Source: Acidimicrobiales bacterium
GTDB lineage: Bacteria > Actinomycetota > Acidimicrobiia > Acidimicrobiales > SKKL01
DNA length: 64,000 bases
Assembly (NCBI GenBank): GCA_034521975.1
Contig: JAXHLR010000004.1
Location: 184,165-248,164, forward strand
Direction of reading: 5' to 3'
In this document: positions 1-8,965 of the stretch, one piece after another
Layout: each line of letters begins with the position of its first letter
Numbering within the stretch: the stretch's first letter is position 1
Made by a program: the position numbers and the translations under genes
The notes under the pieces: model-generated
The model's database searches: none
What the model was told of the DNA's origin: nothing
The model's input: only the letters and a program-made list of their open reading frames with translations

Positions 1-570
1 ACCTTCTCCCCCGTCATGCCCCTGTTGGTCGCGGTCGACCGCCTCCGCGAGCTCCCCCACATGGACCCCGGCCTCCTCGACCGCACCGATGCGCTGGTGA
101 CCACCACCGCCAAGTCGCTCACCCCCTTCGACGCCAACACCCTCGTGCACGGCGACCTCACCTTCGAGAACATCCTGTGGGACGGTCGGCGCATCACCGC
201 CATGCTCGACTTCGAGTGGGCGCGATCGGGCCCCGCCGACCTCGACCTCGACGTGCTGCTGCGATTCTGCGCCCTCCCCCATCTCCACGTTGCCGAGGAC
301 TACGAGCACCTCACGCGGTCCGAGGACTACCGGGAGGTCCCCTGGTGGCTGGCCGAGGACTACCCCGAGCTGTTCGACTTCCCCAACCAGTTCGACCGGG
401 TGCGCCTCTATGCCATCGCCTACGACGTGCGTGACCTGCTCCTGCACCCCCCGGCCGAGCCGGTCGGCGACCTCTCCCAGCATCACGCCTACCATCGCCT
501 GGAGGCCACCGTGAACGGGACGAGCTACCTCAACCGCCTGGCCGAAGACCGCCCCGTCTCCACCCTGTGA
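1..570 (+). CDS. Phosphotransferase, APH/choline kinase-like family (3' part)
   Basis: This is the C-terminal part of a small-molecule kinase. The frame is already open at base 1, so the gene begins upstream and the ATG at 16 is probably internal. The catalytic loop is visible as HGDLTFENIL (HxDxxxxN type), followed by the metal-binding segment MLDFEWARSGPADLDLD, both typical of aminoglycoside/homoserine/choline kinase-like enzymes. The N-lobe that would help define the substrate is outside the window. Actinobacteria carry many such genes with no antibiotic-resistance role, so the substrate is left open. The gene converges on lgt with 7 nt between the stop codons. Confidence 0.8.
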   Translation, partial: TFSPVMPLLVAVDRLRELPHMDPGLLDRTDALVTTTAKSLTPFDANTLVHGDLTFENILWDGRRITAMLDFEWARSGPADLDLDVLLRFCALPHLHVAEDYEHLTRSEDYREVPWWLAEDYPELFDFPNQFDRVRLYAIAYDVRDLLLHPPAEPVGDLSQHHAYHRLEATVNGTSYLNRLAEDRPVSTL

Positions 571-577
571 GCCGACG

Positions 578-1435
578 TCACGACTCGACGGCCACCTCGG
601 GACGGTTCCAGTAGGGGCGCTCGTCGACCTCCTCGCCGGCCCGTCGACGCCCCAGCACCACCAGCACCAGGCCGGTGACGAGGCCCACGATGCTGACCCA
701 CACGTTGATCCGCACGCCGAGCACCAGGCTGGCCGGATCGACCCGCAGCAGCTCGATACCGAGGCGGGCCAGGAAGTAGCCCCCCGCGTAGGCGGCGAGC
801 AGGAAGCCCGGCCGCAGCCGGCCCGTTCGGTTCAGCCAGATCAAGAACAGGCACAGCCCCAGGTTCCACAACGACTCGTAGAGGAACGTGGGGTGGAAGG
901 TGGCGTGGTCGGCGTAGTCGGTGGGACGGTGCGCGGGGTCGATCTCGAGTCCCCACGGCAGCTCGGTCGGCCGGCCGAAGAGCTCCTGGTTGAACCAGTT
1001 CCCCCACCGACCGATGGCCTGGGCCAGGGGCAGAGCGGGCACGGCGGCGTCGAGCACGACCGGGATGCGGATTCCGCGCCGATGGGCGACCCACAGTCCC
1101 ACCGCGACACCCAGCGCCATGCCGCCGGGGATGCCGAGGCCCCCCTCCCAGATCTTGACCGCGTCGAACCAACGCCCCTGGTAGCTCTGCCAGTCGGTGA
1201 TGACGTGGTAGAGGCGTGCGCCGATCAGGCCGGCGGGGACGGCCCACATGGCGACGGTGGCGATCTCGTCGTGGTCGCCGCCCTTGCCCTCCCACCGTCG
1301 TTGGGCGAGCCAGACCGCGGCCACGACACCGAGCGCGATCATGAGCCCGTATGCCCGCAGGTCGAGCGGCCCGAGCGACAACGACCCGCTCGACGGGCTG
1401 GGGATGGACCCGACGATGGCTCCGGCGAGGCTCAC
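578..1435 (-). CDS. lgt: Prolipoprotein diacylglyceryl transferase
   Basis: Lgt transfers diacylglycerol from phosphatidylglycerol to the lipobox cysteine of prolipoproteins in the cytoplasmic membrane. The 285-residue protein is polytopic and shows the Lgt signature as AQAIGRWGNWFNQELFGRP, the YHVITDW segment, and a late HPTFLYESLWN segment. The frame is open to 1639, but the family N-terminus (GAIVGSIPSPSSG) fits a GTG start at 1435. That GTG overlaps the TGA of the upstream acyl-CoA dehydrogenase by 4 nt (GTGA), which implies translational coupling. Likely clients within this window are the lipoproteins at 16427, 45602 and 57759. The C-terminus is a short basic/acidic cytoplasmic tail. Confidence 0.95.
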   Translation of the reverse strand: MSLAGAIVGSIPSPSSGSLSLGPLDLRAYGLMIALGVVAAVWLAQRRWEGKGGDHDEIATVAMWAVPAGLIGARLYHVITDWQSYQGRWFDAVKIWEGGLGIPGGMALGVAVGLWVAHRRGIRIPVVLDAAVPALPLAQAIGRWGNWFNQELFGRPTELPWGLEIDPAHRPTDYADHATFHPTFLYESLWNLGLCLFLIWLNRTGRLRPGFLLAAYAGGYFLARLGIELLRVDPASLVLGVRINVWVSIVGLVTGLVLVVLGRRRAGEEVDERPYWNRPEVAVES

Positions 1436-3243
1436 GGGGCGAGGGCCGAGGGGTCGGTGGAGGTGAGCGCGCCAGCACCGGCGGTGACCGCAGGGAGCAG
1501 ACCACGAACCTCGCCCGTGAGCTGTTCGAGGAAGAACCGCGCCACCGCGACCTTGCCGTCGTAGAACTCGCGGTCGGCGTCGCTGGTGGCATCGGCGCGA
1601 CGTCGGTCGGCAGCCAGGGCCTGGCGGGCCATGAGCCAACCGCCGGTGGTGACCGACAGCATCCGCAAGTAGGGGGTGGCCGCCGCCAGCGCGTTGTTGG
1701 GATCGTCGAGGCCGTGCTCGATCAGCCAGGTGGTCGCGGCGTCGGTGGCCTCGATCGCCGCCACCAGCTCGTCGCGGGCCAGGTCGAACCCGGTGTCGGC
1801 CGCGCCGAGCTCGTCGGCCACCGCGCGAATCCGGGCCAGGTGGTCGGTGACCACTCCCCCGCCCCGCATCGGCAGCTTCCGGCCCACCAGGTCCATGGCC
1901 TGGATGCCGTTGGTGCCCTCGTAGATCGAGGCGATGCGGGCGTCACGGTAGTGCTGGGCCATGCCGGTCTCTTCGATGTAGCCCATGCCGCCGTACACCT
2001 GGATGCCGAGCGAGGTGACGACCGAGCCCAGGTCGGTGCACCACGCCTTGGTCAGCGGGATGAGCAGGTCGACCAGCTCGGAGGCAGCGGTGCGGTCGGC
2101 TTCGTCGGGCTCGTGGTGGGCACGGTCCATGGCCTCGGCGTTGACGTAGATGAGCGCCCGCATCGCGTCGGTGTAGGCCTTCATCGTGAACAACATGCGG
2201 CGCACATCGGGATGCTCGATGATCGGCGAGCTGGTGCCTCGGGGCGCACCCACCGCCCGCCCCTGCACCCGCTCGCCGGCGAAGGCGATGGCGGGCTGCC
2301 ACGCCCGCTCGGCGATCGACAGACCCTCGACGCCGACCGAGAGCCGGGCGGTGTTCATCATGGTGAACATGTAGGACATGCCTGCGTTCTCGTCGCCGAT
2401 GAGGTAGCCGACCGCGCCGTCGTCCTCGCCGAAGGACAGCACGCAGGTGGGGCTGGCCTTGATGCCCATCTTGTGCTCGATGGAGACGCACCGCACGTCG
2501 TTGCGGGCGCCGAGGCTGCCGTCGGCCTCGACCAGGTACTTGGGCACGATGAAGCACGAGATGCCCTTGGTGCCGGGAGGCGCATCGGGGGTGCGGGCCA
2601 GCACGAGGTGGACGATGTTGTCGGTGAGGTCGTGCTCGCCGTAGCTGATGAAGATCTTGGTGCCCGAGAGCCGCCAGGTGCCGTCGGCGGCGGGTTCCGC
2701 GCGAGTGCGCAAGGCCCCGACGTCGGAGCCGGCCTCGGCCTCGGTGAGGCACATGGTCCCGGCCCACTCGCCGCTGATCATCTTCGGCAGGTAGGTCTGT
2801 TGCTGTTCGACCGAACCGTGGTGGGTCAACATGTCGATGGCGCCCTGGGTGAGCAGCGGGCACATCGAGAACGACATGTTGGCGCTGGTGAGCAGCTCCT
2901 GCAGGACGATGGTGACGAGCCACGGGAAACCGCCGCCACCCAGCTCGGGGGCGAAGGAGACACCGCCCCAGCCGGCCTCGACGTAGCGGCGATAGGCGTC
3001 GACGAACCCCGGTGGGGTGGTGACCGTGCCGTCGTCGTGGTGGGTGGACCCGTGCTCGTCACCGGGCCGGTTGGTCGGCGCGAGGACCTCGGCCATGAAC
3101 CGTCCGGCCTCGTGCACCGCGGCCTTGACCGTGTCGGGGTCGGCGTGGGCGAAGGGTTCGAGCGATGCCAGCCGACCGAGATCACAGAACTCGTCGAGCA
3201 CGAACTCGATGTCGCGGAGCGGTGGTTGGTAACTGTCGGTCAT
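1432..3243 (-). CDS. Acyl-CoA dehydrogenase, FadE5-like long form
   Basis: This flavoenzyme catalyses alpha,beta-dehydrogenation of acyl-CoA in beta-oxidation. At 603 residues it is longer than the usual ~380-residue short-chain enzymes and matches the long FadE5-like subclass with an extra C-terminal domain. Visible motifs are the FAD-binding segment MCLTEAEAGSDVGALR, GTKIFISYGEHD, and GGMGYIEETGMAQHYRDARI followed by IYEGTNGIQAMD, whose Glu is the expected catalytic base. The ATG at 3243 has no Shine-Dalgarno sequence, but TAGCGT lies exactly 6 nt upstream, so the mRNA may be leaderless. The TAG of that hexamer is also the stop codon of the upstream YihY gene. It is coupled to lgt by a 4-nt overlap, with no obvious functional link. 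Confidence 0.93.
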   Translation of the reverse strand: MTDSYQPPLRDIEFVLDEFCDLGRLASLEPFAHADPDTVKAAVHEAGRFMAEVLAPTNRPGDEHGSTHHDDGTVTTPPGFVDAYRRYVEAGWGGVSFAPELGGGGFPWLVTIVLQELLTSANMSFSMCPLLTQGAIDMLTHHGSVEQQQTYLPKMISGEWAGTMCLTEAEAGSDVGALRTRAEPAADGTWRLSGTKIFISYGEHDLTDNIVHLVLARTPDAPPGTKGISCFIVPKYLVEADGSLGARNDVRCVSIEHKMGIKASPTCVLSFGEDDGAVGYLIGDENAGMSYMFTMMNTARLSVGVEGLSIAERAWQPAIAFAGERVQGRAVGAPRGTSSPIIEHPDVRRMLFTMKAYTDAMRALIYVNAEAMDRAHHEPDEADRTAASELVDLLIPLTKAWCTDLGSVVTSLGIQVYGGMGYIEETGMAQHYRDARIASIYEGTNGIQAMDLVGRKLPMRGGGVVTDHLARIRAVADELGAADTGFDLARDELVAAIEATDAATTWLIEHGLDDPNNALAAATPYLRMLSVTTGGWLMARQALAADRRRADATSDADREFYDGKVAVARFFLEQLTGEVRGLLPAVTAGAGALTSTDPSALAP

Positions 3244-3249
3244 GCCTCG

Positions 3250-3255
3250 ACGCTA
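3250..3255 (-). promoter_or_regulatory. -10 hexamer TAGCGT for a leaderless acyl-CoA dehydrogenase mRNA
   Basis: TAGCGT (TAnnnT) lies 6 nt from the ATG at 3243, which would put the transcription start on or next to the start codon. There is no Shine-Dalgarno sequence and no convincing -35 element. The same arrangement recurs at many starts in this window. Confidence 0.4.
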
Positions 3256-4254
3256 CCCCGTCGGTGCCCGGGCGACCGCGGCCGCGAACTCCTCCGCGGT
3301 GGCGTCGGCGATACGACGCCGGCGCCGCCGGGTGAGCTGGGCGTTGACCTCGGCACCGAGCAGCAGCCCCAGCCCCATCACATAGAGCCACAGCAACAGG
3401 GTGAGGGCACCACCGAGGGCACCGAGCACCGCGTTGGCATCGTTGCTGGCCACCTCCAGGTAGATGCGGAACCCTCCCGTTCCGAGCAGCCACAACAGCA
3501 TCGTCACGATCGCACCCGGGAAGTCCTTCCGCCAGGGCGTGTGGTGGTTGGGTGCCAGGTGGAACATGGCGGCCGCCCAGCCGGTGAGAGCCAGCACGAC
3601 CAGCGGGGGCCGGACCCAGGTCCACATGGTGACGAACGCGTCGCCGAAACCCAGCCGATCGGCCAGCTCGACGCCCTGGCCCAACATCGGACCCAGCACC
3701 ACCATGGCCATGGCCGCGGCGCCGACGAGCAAGGACCCCGCGGCGAGGCCCAGCGCCAGCAGACGCGTCCTCACCAGCCCCCGCGTCTCCGGGACATCGT
3801 AGACGACGTCGAGCGCCTTGATCACCGCGTTGAACCCCCGCGAGACGGTGAAGAGGGTGAGGACGATGCCCAGTCCGATCAGCCCGGTGTTGGACTCGGC
3901 GAAGAGCCGCTCGACCGCGTCGGCGATGGGACCCGCGTCGGCACCGAGTGCGTTGCGGAGCACCTCGACGAGCGCGTCCTGCACCCGGGCGGCGGCGTCT
4001 TCGCCGATGACGGCGTCGATGGAGCCCATCGCCGACGCCAGGGCGAGGATGGCAGGGAACATGCTGAGCACGGCGAAGAACGCGACCTCGGCAGCCAGGC
4101 CGGTCAGCCGGTGCTCCTGCACCGCACTGGTGTACTCCCGGCCGTGGTCGATGAAGGGAGCGACCTTGGGCCGCTCGGCCAGTTGGTGCGCGGTCTGGTT
4201 GGCCCGATGCCGGATGTCGGAGATCGTGGTAGGCACCCTCTCACCGTGGCACAC
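3253..4254 (-). CDS. YihY/virulence factor BrkB family membrane protein
   Basis: This is an integral membrane protein of the YihY/BrkB family (formerly annotated as ribonuclease BN). Its molecular function is unsettled; a transport or envelope role is the usual suggestion. The segment GLAAEVAFFAVLSMFPAILA near residues 52-71 is the family hallmark, and about six hydrophobic segments follow, ending in LLLWLYVMGLGLLLGAEVNA. The length of 333 residues is normal. The start is uncertain: GTG at 4254 is the longest option and GTG at 4233 lies just after a GAGAGG. The tail RRRRRRIADATAEEF is a basic cytoplasmic end, consistent with the family. Confidence 0.88.
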   Translation of the reverse strand: MCHGERVPTTISDIRHRANQTAHQLAERPKVAPFIDHGREYTSAVQEHRLTGLAAEVAFFAVLSMFPAILALASAMGSIDAVIGEDAAARVQDALVEVLRNALGADAGPIADAVERLFAESNTGLIGLGIVLTLFTVSRGFNAVIKALDVVYDVPETRGLVRTRLLALGLAAGSLLVGAAAMAMVVLGPMLGQGVELADRLGFGDAFVTMWTWVRPPLVVLALTGWAAAMFHLAPNHHTPWRKDFPGAIVTMLLWLLGTGGFRIYLEVASNDANAVLGALGGALTLLLWLYVMGLGLLLGAEVNAQLTRRRRRRIADATAEEFAAAVARAPTG

Positions 4255-4314
4255 CCGCGTGGCGGTGACGGTGCCGGCGACCGCCGGGCCGCCACCGCGA
4301 CCGTGTCGAGCCGA

Positions 4315-5865
4315 TCAGCGCAGCGTGGCGCTGCCCGCTTCGGGCAAGAGGATCCAGGTGCGTCCCGGGGTGAGCCGGATGGGCTCCCCGTCGGCGTCGA
4401 GCCAGCGGGTGGGAGAGGTGGTGGAGTCCTGCTCCCACCGGCCCTCGACGACCTGACCGTCGCTGAGGACCCAGAGCTCGCCCGACCCGGTGACCACCGC
4501 TTCGGGAGACCGGGCATCGGCGGGGCTCGGCACGTAGTCGACGAAGCGCACCACCACGTTCTGCGGTGCGACCCGAGCTCCGCTGGCAGCGGTGTGCGGG
4601 CGCCCGTCCTGGGTCCGGAGCCAGGCGTTGCGACCGGGGTCCCAGGTGAACGACGCCCGCGCCGACCCGTAGCTGACGTCGACACCCTCGGTGGGACGGG
4701 CATCGGCCCCGAGCGCCTCGCCCGGCTCCCGGAACTCGAAGATCGCCTGCGGCGGGCTCGCACCCTCGCCCGATGCCCAGAGCCGGCTCGTGCGGGCGAA
4801 GAGGTTGTGCGGGGCTCGACGGCCGGACTGCCGGTAGTACGGACCGGAGTTCGACGTGTAGCCGATGTCGACCAAGGTGGAGCCCGCCACCGCCCCACCG
4901 ACACCGAGGTTGGCTCCGGAGTAGGCGAAGAGCGGCGCCCCGAGGTTGGCCAGCAGATGCACGTCGCTGGTGCGGGCGGACCGGATCGGTCCGACAGGAT
5001 CGGCGCCGGTCGACTGGAACAGCGCCGCCAGCCGGGACAAGCCCGACTCGACCTTCTCCTCGATGACGATGTCGGCCACATCGACCCCGTGCTGGGGGCG
5101 GGCAGCTGACACGTTGTCGATCTTGACCACGAGGATGGGCCGGGTGGTCACCTGGTCGACCTCGAGGCCGGTGAGGATGGCCCGGTTGAGCGCGCGCAGC
5201 TGCTCGTCGATCTCGGCCACCCGGGCGACCAACGCATCGCGGGCGGCGAGCTCGGCTGCTGCGGCGTCGCGCTGTTCGGCCAGCAGCTGCTCGGTCTCGG
5301 GGATCTCGGTGTCGAGCTCGTCCAGGTGGACGACCAGGTCGTCGAGCTCGGCGTCGAGGCGATCGAGGTTGTCGTTGGCCCAGTCGACCACCGAGCTGTA
5401 CAGGGCACGGTCGCGCACCCCGTCGATCCCGGAGGTGCCGTCGACGATCTCCTCGAGGATGCTGAGCGCCGCGGGGTCGCCGGCCATGTAGACCTGGATC
5501 GCGACGGCCCGCCGCACCTCCAGGGGTACCTCCCTGGCGGCGCGCGTCTCGGCGACCGCTCCCTCGACCTCGCTGCGGGTCTCGCGCAGCTGGGCCAGCG
5601 CCTCCCCGGTGTCGGCCACCGCCTGGTTCGCCGCGCTGAGCGCCGATTCGGCCTCGGTGAGACGCCCCGTGGTCTCGGCCCGCTCGGCCAGGAGCTGGGC
5701 CCGGGCGTCGTCCGCCTCGTCGGGTCCCTGCGCCCCGGATCGGACCGGCGCCAGGCCCGCGACGGCGACGATGGCGCACACCAGGGCCGTCGCCACCCGC
5801 AGCGAGCGCGCGCTCCAGCCGGCGCGCAGCACTGCGGAGTCCGGTTGTCGAGAGTCGTGTCGCAC
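4315..5865 (-). CDS. Exported coiled-coil DUF3048 (YerB-like) protein
   Basis: This 516-residue exported protein has a predicted N-terminal signal/anchor (SLRVATALVCAIVAVAGLAP, about residues 21-40). A long heptad-rich region follows (about 45-230), interrupted by VRRAVAIQVYMAGDPAALSI. That interruption resembles the helical hairpin of PcsB/CwlO-type peptidoglycan hydrolases. From about residue 235 comes a DUF3048 domain: ILVVKIDNVSAARPQHGVD, IVIEEKVESGLSRLAALFQS, GPIRSARTSDVHLLANL. Bacillus YerB is the named relative, of unknown biochemistry. The frame is open to 6012, but GTG at 5865 is preferred because GGTGAG lies 9 nt upstream and the signal peptide then sits at the N-terminus. It follows the PAS-GGDEF gene by about 70 nt. 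Confidence 0.85.
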   Translation of the reverse strand: MRHDSRQPDSAVLRAGWSARSLRVATALVCAIVAVAGLAPVRSGAQGPDEADDARAQLLAERAETTGRLTEAESALSAANQAVADTGEALAQLRETRSEVEGAVAETRAAREVPLEVRRAVAIQVYMAGDPAALSILEEIVDGTSGIDGVRDRALYSSVVDWANDNLDRLDAELDDLVVHLDELDTEIPETEQLLAEQRDAAAAELAARDALVARVAEIDEQLRALNRAILTGLEVDQVTTRPILVVKIDNVSAARPQHGVDVADIVIEEKVESGLSRLAALFQSTGADPVGPIRSARTSDVHLLANLGAPLFAYSGANLGVGGAVAGSTLVDIGYTSNSGPYYRQSGRRAPHNLFARTSRLWASGEGASPPQAIFEFREPGEALGADARPTEGVDVSYGSARASFTWDPGRNAWLRTQDGRPHTAASGARVAPQNVVVRFVDYVPSPADARSPEAVVTGSGELWVLSDGQVVEGRWEQDSTTSPTRWLDADGEPIRLTPGRTWILLPEAGSATLR

Positions 5866-5938
5866 CAAGTTCAGCTCACCAAGCCAGCCGCCCGCCTCGG
5901 CATGGTAGTCGCGACACCCGGAGCCACCCGTCACCCCG

Positions 5939-7198
5939 TCAGGCGTGACGCTGGCGCCGGCGCGACCGGTCGCGCTGCATCGCCGAGTCGGCCCGCTCGA
6001 TGGCGTCGCCACTCGTGATCCCGGTCTCGGCCAGCACCGCGCCGACGCTCAGGCTCAGCCGCACCTCGACCGGACGCTGATGGGACCCGATGTCGAGGGC
6101 GACGGGGGTCCGCATCAGCCAACCGATCCGATCGACCAGGCGAGCGAGCGCCCGGCGATCGAGGCCGCTGGCCACCAGCACGAACTCGTCACCTCCGTAT
6201 CGGGCGACCACGTCGCTGTCCCGAACCGCAGCGCTGAGGCGGTTGCCCACCTCGACCAGCGCCGCGTCACCGGCGCTGTGACCGTAGCTGTCGTTGATGA
6301 GCCCGAAATCGTCGAGGTCGACGAAGACCACCCCGACGCCGATGTCGCGAAACGCCGCGTTGGACAGCGCCAGATCGAGCCGCTCGTGCAACAGCATGCG
6401 GTTGGGAAGTCCGGTGAGGTCGTCATGGGTGGCGGCGTGAGCCAGCCGGTCGCGCGCCGCAGCCAGGGTCGAGATGTCGGTCGCGGTCGCCACCAGGCCC
6501 TGCACGCTCTGGTCTCCGACGAGATCGACCACCGTCAGGTTCATGGGGTGGGGCTCGCCCTCGGTGTCGACGAGGTCGGTCTCGAAGGTGGCCCGCTCGC
6601 CGCTGCCGGGCAGCGAGGCAAGGTGGTCGGCCACCGAGAGCACCTTGGCCACGCTGACGAAATCGGTGAGGGGACGCCGCAACGTGTCCTCGAGGGGGTG
6701 ACCGAGCAACCGGGTGAAGGCCCGATTGGCGCTCTCGATCCGTCCGTCGGGGGTGAGGACCAGCGCGATCGTGGGGAGTGCCTCGAGCACCGCAGCCGAG
6801 GCGGCGGCGTCGCCCGAGACCAGTTCCCAGCGCCGGCGGTCGGTGATGTCACGCAACATGAGCACCACGCCGCCGACACCTGGCACGTCGATCGCCGAGC
6901 GCCCCCTGACCTCGACCCTGCGGTAGTTGCCCGTGTGGTCCCGAACCCGGATCTCGACCAGGGTGCCCGCGGCCTTCGACTGAACGCTGCCGAGAGACGC
7001 CATCGCGGTGGGCAGATCGTCGGGATGCACCAGCTCGGTGGCATCGAGACCTTCGAATCCGGCGAACGACCACCCGAAGGTCACCTCGGCCATGTCGTTC
7101 GCCCACAACAAGGTGCCCTCGGCACTCACCACGACGACCGGGTCGGGAACCATCGACAGCATGGCCCCGGTGTCGACGACACTCCCGTGCTCACTCAT
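5939..7198 (-). CDS. PAS-PAS-GGDEF diguanylate cyclase
   Basis: A soluble 419-residue cyclic di-GMP synthase. The PAS domain at about residues 12-120 contains MVPDPVVVVSAEGTLLWAND, and a second PAS at about 135-240 contains VLEALPTIALVLTPDGRIES. The GGDEF domain starts at DDLTGLPNRMLLHERL, and the active-site motif GGDEF is intact at residues 335-339. Five residues before it is RDSD, the RxxD product-inhibition site, so feedback control is expected. No transmembrane segment is seen. The ATG at 7198 is preferred over longer starts because AGGAC precedes it and the protein then starts just before PAS1. It is divergent from an alpha/beta hydrolase. Confidence 0.93.
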   Translation of the reverse strand: MSEHGSVVDTGAMLSMVPDPVVVVSAEGTLLWANDMAEVTFGWSFAGFEGLDATELVHPDDLPTAMASLGSVQSKAAGTLVEIRVRDHTGNYRRVEVRGRSAIDVPGVGGVVLMLRDITDRRRWELVSGDAAASAAVLEALPTIALVLTPDGRIESANRAFTRLLGHPLEDTLRRPLTDFVSVAKVLSVADHLASLPGSGERATFETDLVDTEGEPHPMNLTVVDLVGDQSVQGLVATATDISTLAAARDRLAHAATHDDLTGLPNRMLLHERLDLALSNAAFRDIGVGVVFVDLDDFGLINDSYGHSAGDAALVEVGNRLSAAVRDSDVVARYGGDEFVLVASGLDRRALARLVDRIGWLMRTPVALDIGSHQRPVEVRLSLSVGAVLAETGITSGDAIERADSAMQRDRSRRRQRHA

Positions 7199-7332
7199 GA
7201 CCGGTCCTGCACCCACATCCTCCGCTCGCTCGACCAGTACCCATCGGCACGACCCCGTCCAGTGTGACCCGCTCGACGCCGTTCCCCACCCATGGTGGCG
7301 AACCCGGCCCGACCCAGGTCGCCCCGAGGCCA

Positions 7333-8283
7333 ATGGAGCCGGGTGAACCTGCCGCGGTGCTAGCGTCGGGATCCTTGGGAACGCCGACCATTGATCCGGC
7401 CTGGCACCTCACGTGGCACGAGACCGAGGTCCAGGGACGTCCGGCCCGCTATGGCGAGGCCGGCAAGGGGACACCCTTCGTCTTCCTACACGGCTGGGGG
7501 TTGTCCGACCAGACCTACAAACGGTCGCTTGCCCGCCTCGCCAAGCTCGGCCTGCGGGTGGTCGCGCCCGCCCTGCCGGGCTTCGGTGGCACTGCCCGGC
7601 TCCCGCACGAGCACTTCAGCCTGGGTGGCTATGCGCAGTGGGTGGCCGACTTCACCCGCGAGGTCGGCATCGAGGGCCCGTGGTACCTCGGGGGTCACTC
7701 CTTCGGGGGCGGCGTCGCCGTCGTCACCGCCCACGACCACGGCACCGACCTCGAGCTGCTGGTGCTCGTCAACTCCATCGGTGGTTCGGTGTGGAAGGCC
7801 CCGCGCCGCGACGGGACCGATCCCCGGCATCTGGCCGACCGACCGTTGTGGGACTGGGGCCTGCACTTTCCCTACGACGTGGCCGGGCCACGCACCTTCC
7901 GGGCGGTGGTGCCGGTGATCGTGAGGGACATGGCCAGGAACTTCGTGCGCGACCCGCTGGGGTTCCTGCGGGTCGGCCGTCTCGCCAGCGAGGCGAACCT
8001 GTTGCCCGAGCTCGACGAGCTGCGCCGCCGGGAACTGCCCGTGGTGGTGCTGTGGGGCGACGAGGACCGGGTGCTCCCCGAAGCCTCGATGCACGCCATG
8101 GTCGAAGCGCTCGACGGCACACCAGAGGTCGTGCCCGGAAGCCACGGCTGGCTGCTCGAGGACCCCGACCGCTTCGGCGAGGTCATGACCAACGTGGTGA
8201 ACGTGGCCGAGGCCGCCAGGACCACCGACCGCCCCGACCCGGTTCGCAACCGGGTTCGGCGCCGGCTGCGCCGCACGGCCTAG
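7333..8283 (+). CDS. Alpha/beta hydrolase
   Basis: A serine hydrolase of the alpha/beta fold. The oxyanion segment FVFLHGWGLSD, nucleophile elbow YLGGHSFGGGVA (GxSxG), acid residue in VVLWGDEDRVLPE and catalytic His in VPGSHGWLLEDPDRF are all in order, so it should be active. No feature points to a substrate; the arrangement fits esterases or C-C hydrolases. The start is uncertain. GTG at 7264 is the longest option, ATG at 7333 has GAGG just upstream, GTG at 7357 is possible, and a TTG at 7375 lies 8 nt after a TAGCGT and could be a leaderless start. All four keep the complete catalytic domain. Confidence 0.88.
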   Translation: MEPGEPAAVLASGSLGTPTIDPAWHLTWHETEVQGRPARYGEAGKGTPFVFLHGWGLSDQTYKRSLARLAKLGLRVVAPALPGFGGTARLPHEHFSLGGYAQWVADFTREVGIEGPWYLGGHSFGGGVAVVTAHDHGTDLELLVLVNSIGGSVWKAPRRDGTDPRHLADRPLWDWGLHFPYDVAGPRTFRAVVPVIVRDMARNFVRDPLGFLRVGRLASEANLLPELDELRRRELPVVVLWGDEDRVLPEASMHAMVEALDGTPEVVPGSHGWLLEDPDRFGEVMTNVVNVAEAARTTDRPDPVRNRVRRRLRRTA

Positions 8284-8292
8284 CCGAGTTGG

Positions 8293-8312
8293 CCGAAGGT
8301 CTCGAACCTCGG
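8293..8312. terminator. Weak hairpin between convergent genes
   Basis: CCGAAGGT and ACCTCGG can pair around a CTCGA loop with one bulged base, in the 30-nt gap between the convergent hydrolase and carD stops. No T-run follows. It is listed as a candidate bidirectional terminator only. Confidence 0.25.
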
Positions 8313-8313
8313 C

Positions 8314-8793
8314 TCAGACCAGGACGGCGTTCACCTTTTCGAGTGCCTCGTCCTCGCTCACATCGAGAGCGAAGCTCAGCTCGGACACCAGCACGCCACG
8401 GGCCCGGACCAGCATCGACTTCTCGCCGGCCGAGAGGCCCTTCGACGCCTCACGCAGCGCCAGGTTCCTCACCACCTCCGCCACCTGGTAGACGTCGCCG
8501 GACTTGAGCTTCTCCTGGTGGTTCTTGAACCGTCGGCTCCAGTTCGACGGTTCCCGCACGTCCTTCTTGCGCAGCAGCTCGAAGAGGTCTTCGACGTCTT
8601 CATGACTGATCGGTGGTCGCATCCCCACGTCCTCGGCCTTGTTTTCCGGAACCGAGAGGACCAGATCGCCGTGTGCCATGCGCAACACGAGGTACTCGGT
8701 CTCCTCCCCGAACGCGACGCGCTTCTCCTTGCGCTCGATCACAGCGGCGCCGTGATGGGGGTAGACGACGCGGTCTCCGGGCTTGAACGACAT
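8314..8793 (-). CDS. carD: CarD-family transcriptional regulator
   Basis: CarD binds the RNA polymerase beta subunit through an N-terminal Tudor-like domain and stabilises open complexes at housekeeping and rRNA promoters in actinobacteria. The 159-residue protein begins MSFKPGDRVVYPHHGAAVIE, the family hallmark, and continues with YLVLRMAHGDLVLSVPENKA. The helical DNA-binding half contains PSNWSRRFKNHQEKLKSGD with the conserved Trp. The length matches mycobacterial CarD (~162). The ATG at 8793 is fixed by AGGAGT ending 3 nt upstream; the longer open frame to 9045 is not used. A TACAAT/TTGACC promoter candidate lies about 85 nt upstream. Confidence 0.96.
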   Translation of the reverse strand: MSFKPGDRVVYPHHGAAVIERKEKRVAFGEETEYLVLRMAHGDLVLSVPENKAEDVGMRPPISHEDVEDLFELLRKKDVREPSNWSRRFKNHQEKLKSGDVYQVAEVVRNLALREASKGLSAGEKSMLVRARGVLVSELSFALDVSEDEALEKVNAVLV

Positions 8794-8877
8794 GGGACTC
8801 CTGAACGCTACGTACGACCCCCAGAGGGGCGAGGGCGAGACGCCGGGCTGTGCAGTGCGGCACCACAGCGCCGACGC

Positions 8878-8903
8878 ATTGTACCGGTCGACGGCAGGGT
8901 CAA
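8878..8903 (-). promoter_or_regulatory. Candidate carD promoter
   Basis: On the minus strand, TTGACC (8903-8898) and TACAAT (8883-8878) are near-consensus -35 and -10 boxes, but the 14-nt spacer is shorter than the usual 16-18. A start near 8871 would give a 5' UTR of about 78 nt before carD. A short spacer may suit a promoter regulated by CarD; that part is speculation. Confidence 0.35.
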
Positions 8904-8965
8904 CGGCCACGTCCTCGCGGACCTGGCCCACCTGGCGGTCGTCGACACCCTCGACAGGGTCCTCC

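Noticed and set aside
1351..5109. A 1252-codon open frame on the plus strand
   Set aside because: It lies antisense to lgt, the acyl-CoA dehydrogenase, YihY and DUF3048 genes, all with clear family motifs. Its sequence is rich in Gly, Asp, Val, Arg and Gln without domain structure, as expected of a high-GC shadow frame.
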